Part shown: positions 1 to 32,943 of the stretch, in pieces | Position numbering within the stretch: position 1 is the stretch's first letter | Layout of the letters: every line of letters begins with the position of its first letter | NCBI RefSeq assembly: GCF_900497805.2 | Contig: NW_020948739.1 | Coordinates: 10,190,159-10,254,158, forward strand | Origin: Vombatus ursinus | Lineage: Eukaryota; Chordata; Mammalia; Diprotodontia; Vombatidae | Length of the DNA: 64,000 nucleotides | Reading direction: 5' to 3' | Translations under genes and position numbers: made by a program | Notes under the pieces: generated by a model | What the model saw: the letters and a program-made list of their open reading frames with translations, nothing else | Database searches by the model: none | What the model was told of the DNA's origin: nothing

Positions 1-195
1 GGCTGTGTGACCTTGGGCAAGCCTTTTAGCCTCTGTTAGCCTCAGTTTCCTTAACTGTAAAATGGGAATAATAATAATATTCATTATAATGATAGCTCTT
101 AGGATTGCTGTGAGGATTAAATGACATAGCATTTGTAAAGCACTTACTCCAATTCCTGGAACACAGTGGGTGCCACATAAATTAGCTATATTATC
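1..195 (+). repeat. MIR SINE, cut by window start
   Basis: CORE region GGCTGTGTGACCTTGGGCAAG through TCAGTTTCC and AAAATGGGAATAATAAT to the TGCCACATAAATTAG end. Confidence 0.8.
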
Positions 196-214
196 AAAGT
201 ATGTGTAGCTTGCA

Positions 215-386
215 ACACTCAAGGGGGAACCGATTAAAATGTCATTAGGAAATATTTAACAAAATAAATAAAAATACATTAGAACATAGATAATGTTAGT
301 ATGTGGTTTTCTAAGTCAACATGGGCCCTCAGGAATCCTTATGTACAGTTTAATGACGCCCATCTGTATTTGAATTTGACACCACT
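215..386 (-). repeat. DNA-transposon-like repeat, copy 1
   Basis: Minus-strand copy of the segment at 11,560-11,775: shared blocks around ACATAGATAATGTTA, GGTTTTCTAAGTCAA and TTTGACACCACT. The right edge ends in GACACC, resembling an hAT-type terminal repeat. Confidence 0.5.
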
Positions 387-1024
387 GGTCTAGAATTGCA
401 GGTCATTTACCTAGCATGAACAACCATTGTTGGATTCCTAGGCTTCCCAAGCTAACAGGGTCAGCAGTTAGGTGGGCAGGGGAGAGGAGGGGTGGTTTAA
501 AGCTAAATTATTTTGGGTGGAGTCAAGGGAAAAGAATCAAAGTACAAATTCATTCACGTAGAGTGATGATACAAGGCTGACTGCTGGAGGAGAATTGCGC
601 CACCTACTGAGCCACTGGTGTCCTATGGTATTTGCATTCCTCTTTCAGGAAAAGCAAACAATGTATTTGTTTTTTACTGTGATGCAGAGTGCTGGTAGGT
701 GCTGAAAGAGATGAGAGCTTACATTCTAGTATGGCCAAAACCCACCAAAACAAATAGCTATGATATACAAAGCGTATGGTGAGTATATTTGCTATGTGAG
801 GTCCAAAAGGGAAAATCATTACTGGTGGGGAGAGATTCAGGGGGAGCTTTAAGTGATAAGTAGGATTTCAGTTGTCAAAGAAGTAGGAGGAAAGGCAATC
901 TGGGCATGGGTAAAAGTGAGGAAATGAGGAGAGGCAGGACAACTCAGTGCAGAGAGTAGTCCAGTAGAACAATTTCTTTTACCCTATTTCGTGAATGTAA
1001 TTGGTCATTGTGAATATGCTTCAG
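387..1024. other. Unassigned flank
   Basis: No coding exon, RNA gene or confidently named repeat seen. Confidence 0.5.
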
Positions 1025-1360
1025 TCTATTTGCACCCACTGTATGTCACTCTGTGGTCCTCCCTGATGCATAGAATAATCTTCCTTTTCATCTCCTCCCT
1101 GCTTCCTTGGCTTGTTTCAAATCCCATTTTAAACCCTACCTTTCAAAAGAAGCCTTTCCTATTCCCTCTTAATTCTAGAATCTTCCTTCTTTTGGCTATT
1201 TCCTACTTATCCTGTATCTAGTTTGTACATAGTTGTTTGCATATTGTCTCCCCCACTAGATTATGAGTTCCTTGAAGGTAGATGACTGTTGTTTTGCCTT
1301 TCTTTGTATCCCTTGTGCTTAGCACAGTGCCTGACACAAAGTAATCTAATGGAAATTTAG
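1025..1360 (+). repeat. L2 LINE 3' end
   Basis: Degenerate C-terminal coding part, then the L2 tail: TTATGAGTTCCTTGAAGG and CTTAGCACAGTGCCTGACAC. Confidence 0.7.
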
Positions 1361-1489
1361 AGTCATATAACATCAATGGCAGAATTTTCTGGATCAGACT
1401 TATGATTTCCTCAGTAAAGCAACCCTGATGAGGAAACTCCTACCAATGCAAATCAGGAACTGATTTGCATCAGATATTCTTAGAGAATT

Positions 1490-1620
1490 GCCCTGGTGGT
1501 CTTGAGAAGTTAAGTGATTTGGTCTGAGTTTCATAGCCAGTATGGGTCAAAGGCTGGACTTTAACCCAGGTCTTTCTAATTTTGAGGCCTACTCTCCACA
1601 ATTCACACTGCTTTTTGCCC
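1490..1620 (-). repeat. MIR-like fragment
   Basis: Reverse CORE features (AAGTTAAGTGATTTGGTC, AACCCAGGTCTTTCTAAT). Confidence 0.5.
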
Positions 1621-2261
1621 ATAGAAAATATCAGTGTTGAAAGATGAATTTTTGTCTCTTGGAGAAACTTTTTTTAAAAAAATTAAGATGACTTTTGTTT
1701 AAGTATGGATTGAACTTGATGGCCTCGGAGGCCCTTTCCAACACTGAGACTCTAGTTGGAACCTGGAATTCTTAGTGGGGAGTACTATGAGAAAAATCTA
1801 TAAAGTTAGCATAATACCAGATTGTAGAGAACTATGAAAGCCAAGCTGGAGGGTTCATGAACATCATGAACAACATGATGTTCAGTTGTAGCCTTGCCAG
1901 CTGTCTCAATCATCCTATTAGAAGAGGACAAATGGAAAGGCAGGTAGAGTAACCCAGATTACCATTAATTACATTCTCTGTCAGTTAACATATATTCACT
2001 TGGATGTCTAGGAATAACATCATCAGCTTTAGCATCTTTGCCCAATCTCCATGGGTAACAAGGTATTATATGTCAAGAGAGGTTGAATGGCAGACAAAGA
2101 GAGCAATAGGGTATCTCCTTTCAGAATGGAAGGCTCTGCACCTGAACCCCAGGAGAGTTAAAACATGTTCTAAAACCAGGGAATCACCAAAGCTCCTTCT
2201 CACACTAAGACAATCCATGGCCCTTGAATCAAAGATTTCAAGCTGTGAGGCACCACTGAGG
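1621..2261. other. Unassigned flank
   Basis: A CR1/L3-like tail (TGGATTGAACTTGATGGCC) lies at about 1,705-1,755. Nothing else recognised. Confidence 0.4.
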
Positions 2262-2528
2262 CTTTCATTTTACAAATAAAGAAACTGAGGCCCAGAAAAG
2301 GGGGAATAGCTTGCCTAAGCTCATAGGATCACAGATTTAGAGCTGGAAGGGGTCTTCAAGGCCCTTTAGTCTAACTCCCTCACTTTGCAGATTAGGAAAC
2401 TGAAGCCCAGGGAGGTTAAGTGACTTCTTTAAGGTCATGCAGGTAGTAAGTGGAAGAGCCACAGTGTAAACCCAGGTCCCTGACTCCAAATGCAGCACAT
2501 TTTCCACTGTACCAGAGTGCCTTACCAA
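2262..2528 (-). repeat. MIR SINE (two overlapping fragments)
   Basis: AAACTGAGGCCCAGAAAAG, then a fuller copy with AAACTGAAGCCCAGGGAGG and AGTAAGTGGAAGAGCC. Confidence 0.75.
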
Positions 2529-3227
2529 TCAAGTAGCTAATAACACACGTTCTTTTGTAGATTTTTGGCAACTGGTTTAGAAAAAAAAAATTACACTTTC
2601 CCCACTGTTGACCATATGGGCTAATGTAAATATTTCCTCCATGAATGCTTTCTGCCAAGGTGCTTCAGACCTCTTCTCTCATCTACAATGAATCTTATTG
2701 AATCAGTCATATTTACATAGGACACCAATTACGTTACTGAGCTACAGAACACACTTAAAAGTGCAGCTGTGGGGACTGTTTGTTATCTTCTCTCCCCTCT
2801 CTCTACCCCCCCCAAGTCAAATAACATCACTTTTTTTGCCTTTTATTTTGTTTTGTTTTTCTAAGTTTTTTTTTTTTCCATGCCTTTGCCTTTTACATTA
2901 CAGTCATTCTGGAAATGCCTTTCCCTCATTCCCCTCTAAATAGAACTTTCCTTTACAACAAAATAACTCAGGCAACAAGTAAAACCCCTCAAGACAGTGA
3001 CTTCATACTGAATCTGATAATATATACAACATTGCACTCTAGGAGTCACCTATCCCAGCTGCACTCACTGACTACACATTTTCTTAAATCAGAACATTCA
3101 TAACAGGTCAAGATGTATCACTTGGTTTTATAGGGCAGTCAGACTAATGAGAATAACTTATAGACCATGGATTCAGAGCTGGCAGACTCTTTCAAGGTAA
3201 TATTGGAGGTGTGCATGATGCTTCTGT
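2529..3227. other. Unassigned; pyrimidine-rich 2,775-2,900
   Basis: C/T-rich low-complexity stretch with poly(T); no gene seen. Confidence 0.5.
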
Positions 3228-3486
3228 AGTAGCAGTGGTGTTCTTTTCTTCAGTCATATCTGACACTTTGTGACCCCATTTGGGGTTTTCTTGGCAGAGA
3301 TATTGGGGTGGTTTGCCATTTCCTTCCCCAGCTCATTTTACAGATGAAGAAACTGAGGCAAGCAGGGTAAAGGGACTTGCCCAGGGTCACACAGCTAGTA
3401 ATTATCTGAGACCAGATTTGAACTCAGGGAGATAAGTCTTCCTGACTCCAGGCCCAGCACTCTATCCACTGTGCCACCTAGCTGGA
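3228..3486 (-). repeat. MAR1 CORE-SINE
   Basis: Full-length reverse copy: GTGACCCCATTTGGGG, GGTTTGCCATTTCCTTC, GGGTCACACAGCTAGTAA, ending CACTGTGCCACCTAGCTG. A marsupial-specific marker. Confidence 0.85.
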
Positions 3487-3489
3487 TTA

Positions 3490-3660
3490 TAAATCCAGTG
3501 TTTCATTGTCGCTCCTATTTTTCTTCCTAAAATGCTTCTTTGCCAATCCACTGTTTAAAAAACATCACTAGTTTCTAACTGTATACAGGATCAATTTTGA
3601 TTCATTAACCTGAAATTCAAGGCTCCTGCACAATTTGACTGGGCTATACTGATTGTGCAA
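3490..3660 (+). repeat. L2 LINE fragment
   Basis: Resembles the L2 C-terminal coding region (AAGGCTCCTGCACAATTTG). Confidence 0.45.
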
Positions 3661-3664
3661 ATGT

Positions 3665-4258
3665 AGCACAGTCAGAGGCGGGTGACCAGTAGAATGATGA
3701 CACTGACCTACAAAGGTGTGTTGAAGGAGTGAAGGTCAGGGAGAGGCATAACCAGATACAGTCTTGAAGTATTTTGAAGAACAGTTACATAGAGGGGAGA
3801 TTAGGTATGTTTTATTTGAACCCAGGGGATAGAACTAGAAAGAAAAGGTAGAAGCTGTAGGAGACATATTTTACTTTGATATAGAAACAAACTTCCTAAT
3901 ATTTAGAGCTGTCCCAAAGTGCTACCTCAGGAGGTAGTGAATTCCCCATCTAGATCACCAGAGTTCTTCAAGTTAGAGCTCATAGATATAGAATTGGAAG
4001 GGGCCTCAAAGCTCCCTGAATGTAATCTCCTCATTATACAGATGAGGAAATGAAACACAGGGAGGTTAAGTGACTTATCCAAGGTCACATAGAACTCAAT
4101 TCATCTGACTCCAAAACCAACACTTTCCACCATACTTCTTAAAGCAGAGGCTGGATGCTGCAGATGTTATAGAAGAGATGCTTGCTTCAGAATAGACTGG
4201 ACTTAAATGGCTGCAGAGATTCCTTCCGACAACGAGATGATCTGATTTTGTGGTTCAA
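3665..4258 (+). repeat. CR1/L3 LINE 3' end split by a MIR
   Basis: Left part 3,665-3,962 (TCTTGAAGTATTTTGAAG, ACTTCCTAATATTTAGAGC, GGAGGTAGTGAATTCCCC); right part 4,139-4,258 (AGAGGCTGGATG, ATTCCTTCCGACAACGAG). Together they follow a CR1/L3 3' region. Confidence 0.65.
3963..4138 (-). repeat. MIR SINE nested in CR1/L3
   Basis: CAGATGAGGAAATGAAACAC and GGGAGGTTAAGTGACTTATC interrupt the CR1/L3 sequence. Confidence 0.65.
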
Positions 4259-4327
4259 TCTTTTCTGTTGACTTTTATCCCTCTAATACAACCAAACCAG
4301 TCTGCTGACTGTCAGATAAAAATTCTG

Positions 4328-4515
4328 GAATAGAAGACCAGCCAGGATGGTGGAGTAGCAGGAAGCAGTACAGTCAAGCTCTCCCCCACAACTATGCCAC
4401 AAAGATCTAGAAAATATATCACATTGAGTCCTGACTGGGAAATCCAAGAAAAAAAATCATGAGTCATTTTTCCAGTCCAGATCAGAATAGGGAAGAGAGA
4501 TTTTATTTTAAAAAT
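4328..4515 (+). repeat. L1-like 5' UTR fragment
   Basis: CAGGATGGTGGAGTAGCAGG and TCAAGCTCTCCCCCACAAC resemble the start of marsupial L1 elements. Confidence 0.5.
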
Positions 4516-4599
4516 AAAATTAAATGTAACTCCATTCCCAAAGTCCATTAGTATAGGACTCTGTTCTTATTGATGTAGATTAATTTCCTGAGCTAGTGT

Positions 4600-5110
4600 C
4601 AGGGGAAAGGTGGAGTTGGCAAGAGCAGGATAGAGAAGACCTTTTCAGTTCTTATCAAGTGTTCTTTAAGTTAGCTTTGAGTCATTTTGGGCACTTCTGG
4701 CTTCCAGCTTCAAGAAAGAAGATGGAGGACAAGGCCAACCCCATTTTAGGTGCTGAAGGAAAAGGATCTGGGAAGACAGGATGGGATCTGGCAGTCTCCA
4801 GCATGTCCCTATCCCCAGTTTGCTACACTAGAGACTTTGAAGAACTTTCTCTTGGATGAGATCTGGGACTCTCTCTCTCTTGATATCCATATTACACACT
4901 GTGAGAAGGCATCCTGTTGCTCACATTTGGGGAGAACCTAAACAGGATCCATAACTAAGCTCTGTTTTAGATTTGCCTTGAGTTTTACTCAGGAATGGGG
5001 GCAGAACTTGCTTTGGAGATGAAGTCCCAGGATCAAACCTAGTTCCCAAAAACCCAGAGTCTCTTGTCAAGGATGGAGTTTGCAGGGGAGGTATCTTGGG
5101 CAGGGTAACA
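4600..5110 (+). repeat. Dispersed repeat, LTR-like (copy A)
   Basis: 4,612-4,895 is related to the minus strand of 31,775-32,020 (shared GCTTCCAGCTTC, TGCTACACTA and GGATGAGATCT-like blocks). Family not recognised; edges uncertain. Confidence 0.45.
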
Positions 5111-5364
5111 AAAGTAATTTGAAAATGTTACAAATGATATTAAAGATATGCAGTAATACCAACTTCCAATGCTGGGATAGCCCCTTGCTTCCTTGTTGAC
5201 AGCAGAGAATACAGGAAAAAGGTCAAGGAAGGTGCATCAGCTTGGAAGAGTCAGCTAGAAACAACAGGCTCCCTACTTTCTTGTGCACGTCTCAAGTGAT
5301 AAAATGTAAGGATGAAAATATTCTGGCTAGTTATGTGGCATCTAAAAAGTTCAAGAGACATATT

Positions 5365-5742
5365 TTCTGGGTAATTTAATCATTTTATTAATAATGCCAG
5401 CACATTTATTAATAAAAGGATGTTCATTTGGCAGTCTTTCTCTTAGACCAAAGACAATCATGGTGGTGGGCTCACAGTTTATATACCCTTTGGAAGAGGA
5501 TTGTTCCTGAGGGTGACAGTCAACTCTGATTGGTTAATAATAAACGAGAGGGGGACTTTACAAAGAGAAGTGAGCTCACTCCAGTGAGGGGGCTTGGCCA
5601 GAGAAACTATCCCTATACCCAGACCACCCCTAATCTTGGGCAATCTAGACAAAAAAATCTATATCCCCCCCCAAGTTTGAGCTAGTTGGGTAGAGTAACA
5701 ATACCCAGAATGAAGAAAATTTTAATCTTATCTTCCATCATT
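5365..5742 (-). repeat. LTR fossil, marsupial ERV type
   Basis: On the minus strand: CCAAT box in AACCAATCAG, TATATAAA at 5,485-5,478, AATAAA at 5,410-5,405 and 5,389-5,384. A purine tract resembling a polypurine tract lies just before the presumed TGATGG start. No convincing target-site duplication. Old and decayed. Confidence 0.55.
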
Positions 5743-6334
5743 CCTCTCCTTGAGAGATTGGACAAGGAAATAGGACAGGGAAAAAAGCTGAGGTCTCCCC
5801 AATTTTAATAACTGGCTGTTAATATGAGAGAAATAACTACTTGTCTCAGTTATCTAATCTACTGACAGTGAGGCTGCTGCTTTCAAGGCAGAGTAGGACT
5901 GAGCACCAGAACCTTAATTTGTTCTGCCTTAACGCTCATGTGTTTCTGGCAACTGGAATGAAAATTATTCAGATTTGGATCCCTGAGCAGGAAATGAAGT
6001 TCCCTAGGGTTCAAGCTGCCTAGTGAGCTGCCTGGACTCAAGATGATTTGAGTAACCCCTATTTGAGACTGTAATCTCACTCTCGTAATACTATAAAATG
6101 GAAACAAAACTTCCACTCATTTAGAAGTACATAATTAGGATACTTTGAGCAATCCTTGATTTTACTGGTGAGAATATTACCATCCACTGATAAAGATGGA
6201 ATCCTCAATACTGTCTTATCTTCTACAATCTCATCTATACTTTGACATCCTCAATCAAGGTCCTGCTAATGACCTGAAAACTTTCCTGTAGTTCTTTTTG
6301 TATCACCAGGACAATAATATATTGTCCTACTGTA
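5743..6334. other. Unassigned, next to LTR fossil
   Basis: May include decayed internal sequence of the neighbouring element. No gene recognised. Confidence 0.35.
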
Positions 6335-6530
6335 GCTGTCAATCTTTGGAGCCAGAAGAGACTTCAGAAACCATCTAATCTGACCCTTTCATTTTACAGA
6401 CATGCAAACTGAAGCATAGATATACCAAGTGATTTGCTCAAGGACCTAGAGGTAGTAAGTGGTAGAACTGTATTTAGCTCTTCCAAACCCAATGTTCTTC
6501 CTAAACCATTATACCAAAGGGCAATGGATC
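6335..6530 (-). repeat. MIR SINE
   Basis: CATTTTACAGACATGCAAAC, GAGGTAGTAAGTGGTAGAAC. Confidence 0.7.
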
Positions 6531-6559
6531 CAACCCTCACATTTTACAGGTGGTATTTG

Positions 6560-6780
6560 GGTTTTGCAATGTGTCTGGAAGTCAAATAAAGTCAAATCAA
6601 GCCCAATTCACAAATACTTACTGAGTGCTTACAGCATGCAGGACAGTATACTTATGCTATGAGGGGATTCAAAGAAGTTTGGAACAGTCTTTGCCCTCAA
6701 GAAGCTTGCAATCTAGTTGAAAAGATAAGGAATTAATACTTGGAGAGTTAAGGAAACAATGTGAGAGGTAAGATAAAAAG
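6560..6780 (-). repeat. L2 LINE 3' end
   Basis: ACTTACTGAGTGCTTACAGC, then CCCTCAAGAAGCTTGCAATC. Confidence 0.65.
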
Positions 6781-6809
6781 ACAAAATATGCCACATAAAT
6801 TCTAGGATA

Positions 6810-7060
6810 ATTTATATAGCCTTTATATTGTACCTTAATGTTGCAAAGTGTTTCACAAGTATTATCTCATTTGATCCTCACAATAACCCTAGGAGGTAAG
6901 AGCTATTATTATCTCAATTTTACTGATAAGGAAACTGATAAGGAGACAGACTGAGGTTAAATGACTTGCATAGTCAGTCTATAAGGCCAAATTTGAACTC
7001 AGGTCTTCTGGATTCCAAGTCCAGCACTCTATCTGCTGCACCACATAGCTGACACAATAT
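6810..7060 (-). repeat. MIR SINE
   Basis: Near full length: TCATTTGATCCTCACAATAA, GGTTAAATGACTTGCATAG, TTTGAACTCAGGTCTTCTGG. Confidence 0.8.
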
Positions 7061-7264
7061 ATTTCTGTGGAAGAGGAAAAAAAAGTTTAAGGAGCCATAG
7101 GATGATTTCTTAAGGTTCATTCTTTCCAGTACTGGCTTTCATAATTCTGGATAAAGGTAGCTCATATTCAAGAACTGGGTCTAGACGTAGCAGACATTAC
7201 TTCTTTCCTTAGTGGATAGGGAGATAAATGAGTAACTCAGCTCAGAGTGAGAGGGTTTGAATAG

Positions 7265-7455
7265 TAATAATTATCATTCAAGTAGCACTTTAGGGCTTAC
7301 AAAGCACTTTGCATATACTTTTTCATTTGATCTTCACAAGAACCGAGGGAGGCAGGTGCTATTATTATCCCAATTTTATAGAGGAGGCAACTAAGGCTGA
7401 GAGCAATTCATTGATCTGCCCAGCGTCACACAGCTAGTTTAGCACTTTAACCACT
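7265..7455 (-). repeat. MIR SINE
   Basis: TTACAAAGCACTTTGCATA, CATTTGATCTTCACAAG, GCGTCACACAGCTAGTTTAG. Confidence 0.7.
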
Positions 7456-7480
7456 GAAGTATAGCCCCATACCAATTTTG

Positions 7481-7636
7481 CATCATCATCATCATCATNN
7501 NNNNNNNNNNNNNNNNNNNNNNNNNNNNNNNNNNNNNNNNNNNNNNNNNNNNNNNNNNNNNNNNNNNNNNNNNNNNNNNNNNNNNNNNNNNNNNNNNNCT
7601 CCCTCCCTCCTCCTCCTCCTCCTCCTCTCCTCTCCA
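7481..7636. repeat. Microsatellite around an assembly gap
   Basis: (CAT)n at 7,481-7,498, then exactly 100 N (7,499-7,598), then CTC-rich sequence. The round number suggests a placeholder, so the true length is unknown. Apparent reading frames through it are artefacts. Confidence 0.9.
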
Positions 7637-7789
7637 CCCCTGGAGATCCTGGAGGCATAGTGGGAGATCTAATAGATGGTCGGTTACAATACAGCTACTT
7701 CTCCTGCCTGACGATATCATCTGTACAAACTTTTTATTCCGGAGTTCCAGTCCTTTCACCAGCCTCTGGTGCCTGACTTTGCTTAGGTA

Positions 7790-7975
7790 CCACGGGAAGA
7801 GCGCTGGATTTGGAGCCAGAAAACTTGGGTTTAAAACTGCTACTTAATACATCTGTACGTTTGAGCAAGTTATTTAACTTCTCAAGGCCTCAATGCCTTA
7901 TCTGTCAAATGAGGGAGTGAGAATATATGCCCAGTAAAGTCCCTTCCAGCTCGAAATTTGTGATCTTCGGCTTCC
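7790..7975 (+). repeat. MIR SINE
   Basis: GGATTTGGAGCCAGAAAAC, AGCAAGTTATTTAACTTCTC, TTATCTGTCAAATGAGGG. Confidence 0.65.
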
Positions 7976-8079
7976 CTCCCGGCTCTGTGTCTGACCCTCT
8001 CCATAAATTTCACCTACCCACAATTTTCTCTTGCCCTTCCCTCTTCCCTGGAGGTTCCGTCTACTTTCTGGCTGCAGGA

Positions 8080-30453
<22,374 letters not shown>

Positions 30454-30860
30454 ATTCTGCAAGTCCTCATTCCCTACCTCCTTTTGTATACATTTTAAAC
30501 AGTTTATTTTAAGAAATATTTTGTACTTTGAAAAAATAAGTTGAACTTTTTTTTTAACAGATGTAATCTAGTAGTGTGTATTCAGACTTTTTTTTTTTAA
30601 TGTCATGTTATAAATGTTTAAGACAGGTTGAGGAATATGCTGTTGGTACAAACACTTCCCCCAAACTCTCATCCCTGGGTCCCAATACTAACAGCCTCAT
30701 TTTTGTCAAACAGGATTTCTCCTCTCTTCTCCTGCCTTACCTTTGCTCTGTCAATGTAGCAGCTAAACAAATTCTAATGAGAGTCCTTACTAAAGTTAGA
30801 GTTGTTTAAAATTGTTTTATGTGTGTTAAATAAAGCCAAATAAATAAACAAAACAAATTT
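30454..30860 (+). terminator. CTHRC1: CTHRC1 3' UTR and polyadenylation signals
   Basis: About 400 bp of AT-rich 3' UTR ends in three overlapping or adjacent AATAAA hexamers starting at 30829, 30839 and 30843. Cleavage is expected about 15-25 bp further on. Confidence 0.75.
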
Positions 30861-31164
30861 AAAGCCTCAAGTCTCTAAACGAGCAGCTATTGAGTAGAGA
30901 TCTGACATAATCAGAGCTGTCTAAATTGGTGCTTTTTTCCTTTCTTTCTTCCTTTCTTTCTTTTTTTATTCTTTCTTTTCTCTATTAGATTGTTCTTAAA
31001 ATGAAAAGAGAAGTGATCAGTCCCTCTTGTTCAGATTATTTTCCTCATTTAATAGCAAATGCCTTCATAAATCAAAGATTTTGTGGTATGTCTATGTTTA
31101 CAATGGGAACAGGAAAAAAAAAAGACTACACATAAAACTTGTATCCAAATGAGATAGTTTTCTT
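30861..31164. other. Intergenic, with (TTTC)n at 30,935-30,985
   Basis: Pyrimidine microsatellite; nothing else recognised. Confidence 0.55.
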
Positions 31165-31350
31165 TTTTTAATTTAATATTTCATTTTCCCCAACCACATG
31201 CAAAAATAATTTTCGACATTCATTTTCTATAATTTTTAAGTTCTAAATTCTCTCCCTTCCTCATTCCCCACCCCCTCACCAAGAAGACAAGCAACCTGAT
31301 ATAGGCCACACAGGTGCAGTCATGTGAAACACATCTCTATATCAGCAAAT
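31165..31350 (-). repeat. L1 3' end fragment
   Basis: TTTAATATTTCATTTTCCCC and TTCTAAATTCTCTCCCTTCC are the marsupial L1 3' end in reverse. Confidence 0.7.
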
Positions 31351-31379
31351 GAGATATTTTTGGGGAAGCACTTTTTTTT

Positions 31380-32230
31380 TTAGAGGTGACCAAAATCTCC
31401 TCCTGGCAAGCTGCAAATCTGCAAGTCAGATCAACTCACAGGGTGGGGAGTGTTGGGGTGTGCGTGTGGTAGCCGGCTTCTCTTTTTGTATATAGGAAAG
31501 GTCTAGTCTCTGATGTATTATTGATGTTTCATCATTTCCCCCAACTTGCCAGGATTTTAGGGAGGTGATTGGTGGGGAAGCAAGGTGTTATCTGCTGACT
31601 TTTCTCATATAATTATGTTTTGGAATCTTTGAGCCTTGTGATTGGTTGAGAGATAACCAGTAACACAATGAACACACATAAACATTTAGCGAAGAAAACC
31701 CATTTATCTAAATCAGTAGCAAAACAGAAGTCAGAGATAGTATCCATAGGAGAATATATACCAGAAAATACAGAATAAGATATTCCTAGATCTCATCTAA
31801 GGGGAAACTCCCTGAAGTCTTTAGTGTAGCAAGCTGGGGATAAGGACATAATCGAGACTGCTGGGTCCTTTCATGTCTTCCCAGAGTCTTTTCCTTCAAC
31901 AACCTCAAGTAGAATTGGCCTCTTCCATCTTCCCTCTTGAAGCAAGAAGCTGGAAGCACCAATTACAGACCCCAAAGTGACTTGAAACTTAAAAAGTCCT
32001 GCCTCTTACACAGGGCAGGGTATTTGTCTCCATCAATGAGGACACAGGCCCATACCAATGGGTTTGGGGATTGAGGTTACACTGTGAAACATTCATTTGT
32101 AAATTTCCCAGAACCCAAGGACTCATCCCTCTTACAGGTTACAATTAGTTCATAAACAACCTCATGGCAAACAAAAAACACAGATGTGACTGTTCGTTCA
32201 CGGTTTGAATTGATTTTACCCAACTCTGCT
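31380..32230 (-). repeat. Dispersed repeat, LTR-like (copy B)
   Basis: 31,775-32,020 is related to 4,612-4,895 in the opposite orientation. Edges and family unresolved. Confidence 0.4.
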
Positions 32231-32559
32231 GAGAGAATCTCCAAAATTTAAAGCCTGATATAAGCAGAATAAACAGGTGAAGATCCATACAGGGCTCATT
32301 ATTTTATATACTGAACTGTCCCGCATCTATAAGGTGGTCAGCCAACAAACTACTAAAATGTATGAATTTTATTAATAACATATGGATTGTCTACCAAGCT
32401 ATGTCTACTCATTTATATTCACAAAAAACACAAAAAGGGTAGTAGTAAAAATCCTAAATGGTAAATACCCTTATATACAATATGAGAAGGGTCATAGCAG
32501 CCATAAACATTATGAAATAAATTAGAACAGTTACAGCATAGCTAGCTGTGCCATAATAC

Positions 32560-32940
32560 CTTAGGGAGATTAATCTGGCTGCAGCATGTATAATGGCTTG
32601 GGGGTTGGGTAGAGGGAAGAGATTGGAGATAGGTAGAACAGTAAGGAGGCTGTTGCCTAGTCCTGGTGAGACATGATGAAGGCACAAACTATGATGATAG
32701 AAGTGATAGAGGAAAGATCTGAGAGATGTTTGAGAAAGAGAGTTGGTTGGACTTGGCTATAATGAAGAGGGAATGGGGGGGGGAGCTAATGATGATCCTG
32801 AAGTTTCATACTTGGGTTACAGAAAGGATTCAGTTTAAATTAGAGGTCTAGGTGATGGTTGGAGGTGTGGAAAGGAATGAGAATGAAAAGAGTCATGGCT
32901 CAACTGATTTCAACTCAACAAATAATTATTTAACAAGAGT
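32560..32940 (-). repeat. L2 LINE fragments
   Basis: TTAATCTGGCTGCAGCATG, GAGATTGGAGATAGGTAGAAC, GGCTGTTGCCTAGTCCTGG match other minus L2 copies here. Confidence 0.55.
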
Positions 32941-32943
32941 TTA

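Noticed and set aside
7434-7759. Frames with poly-His, poly-Asp or poly-Met
   Set aside because: They read through a CAT microsatellite and the N gap.
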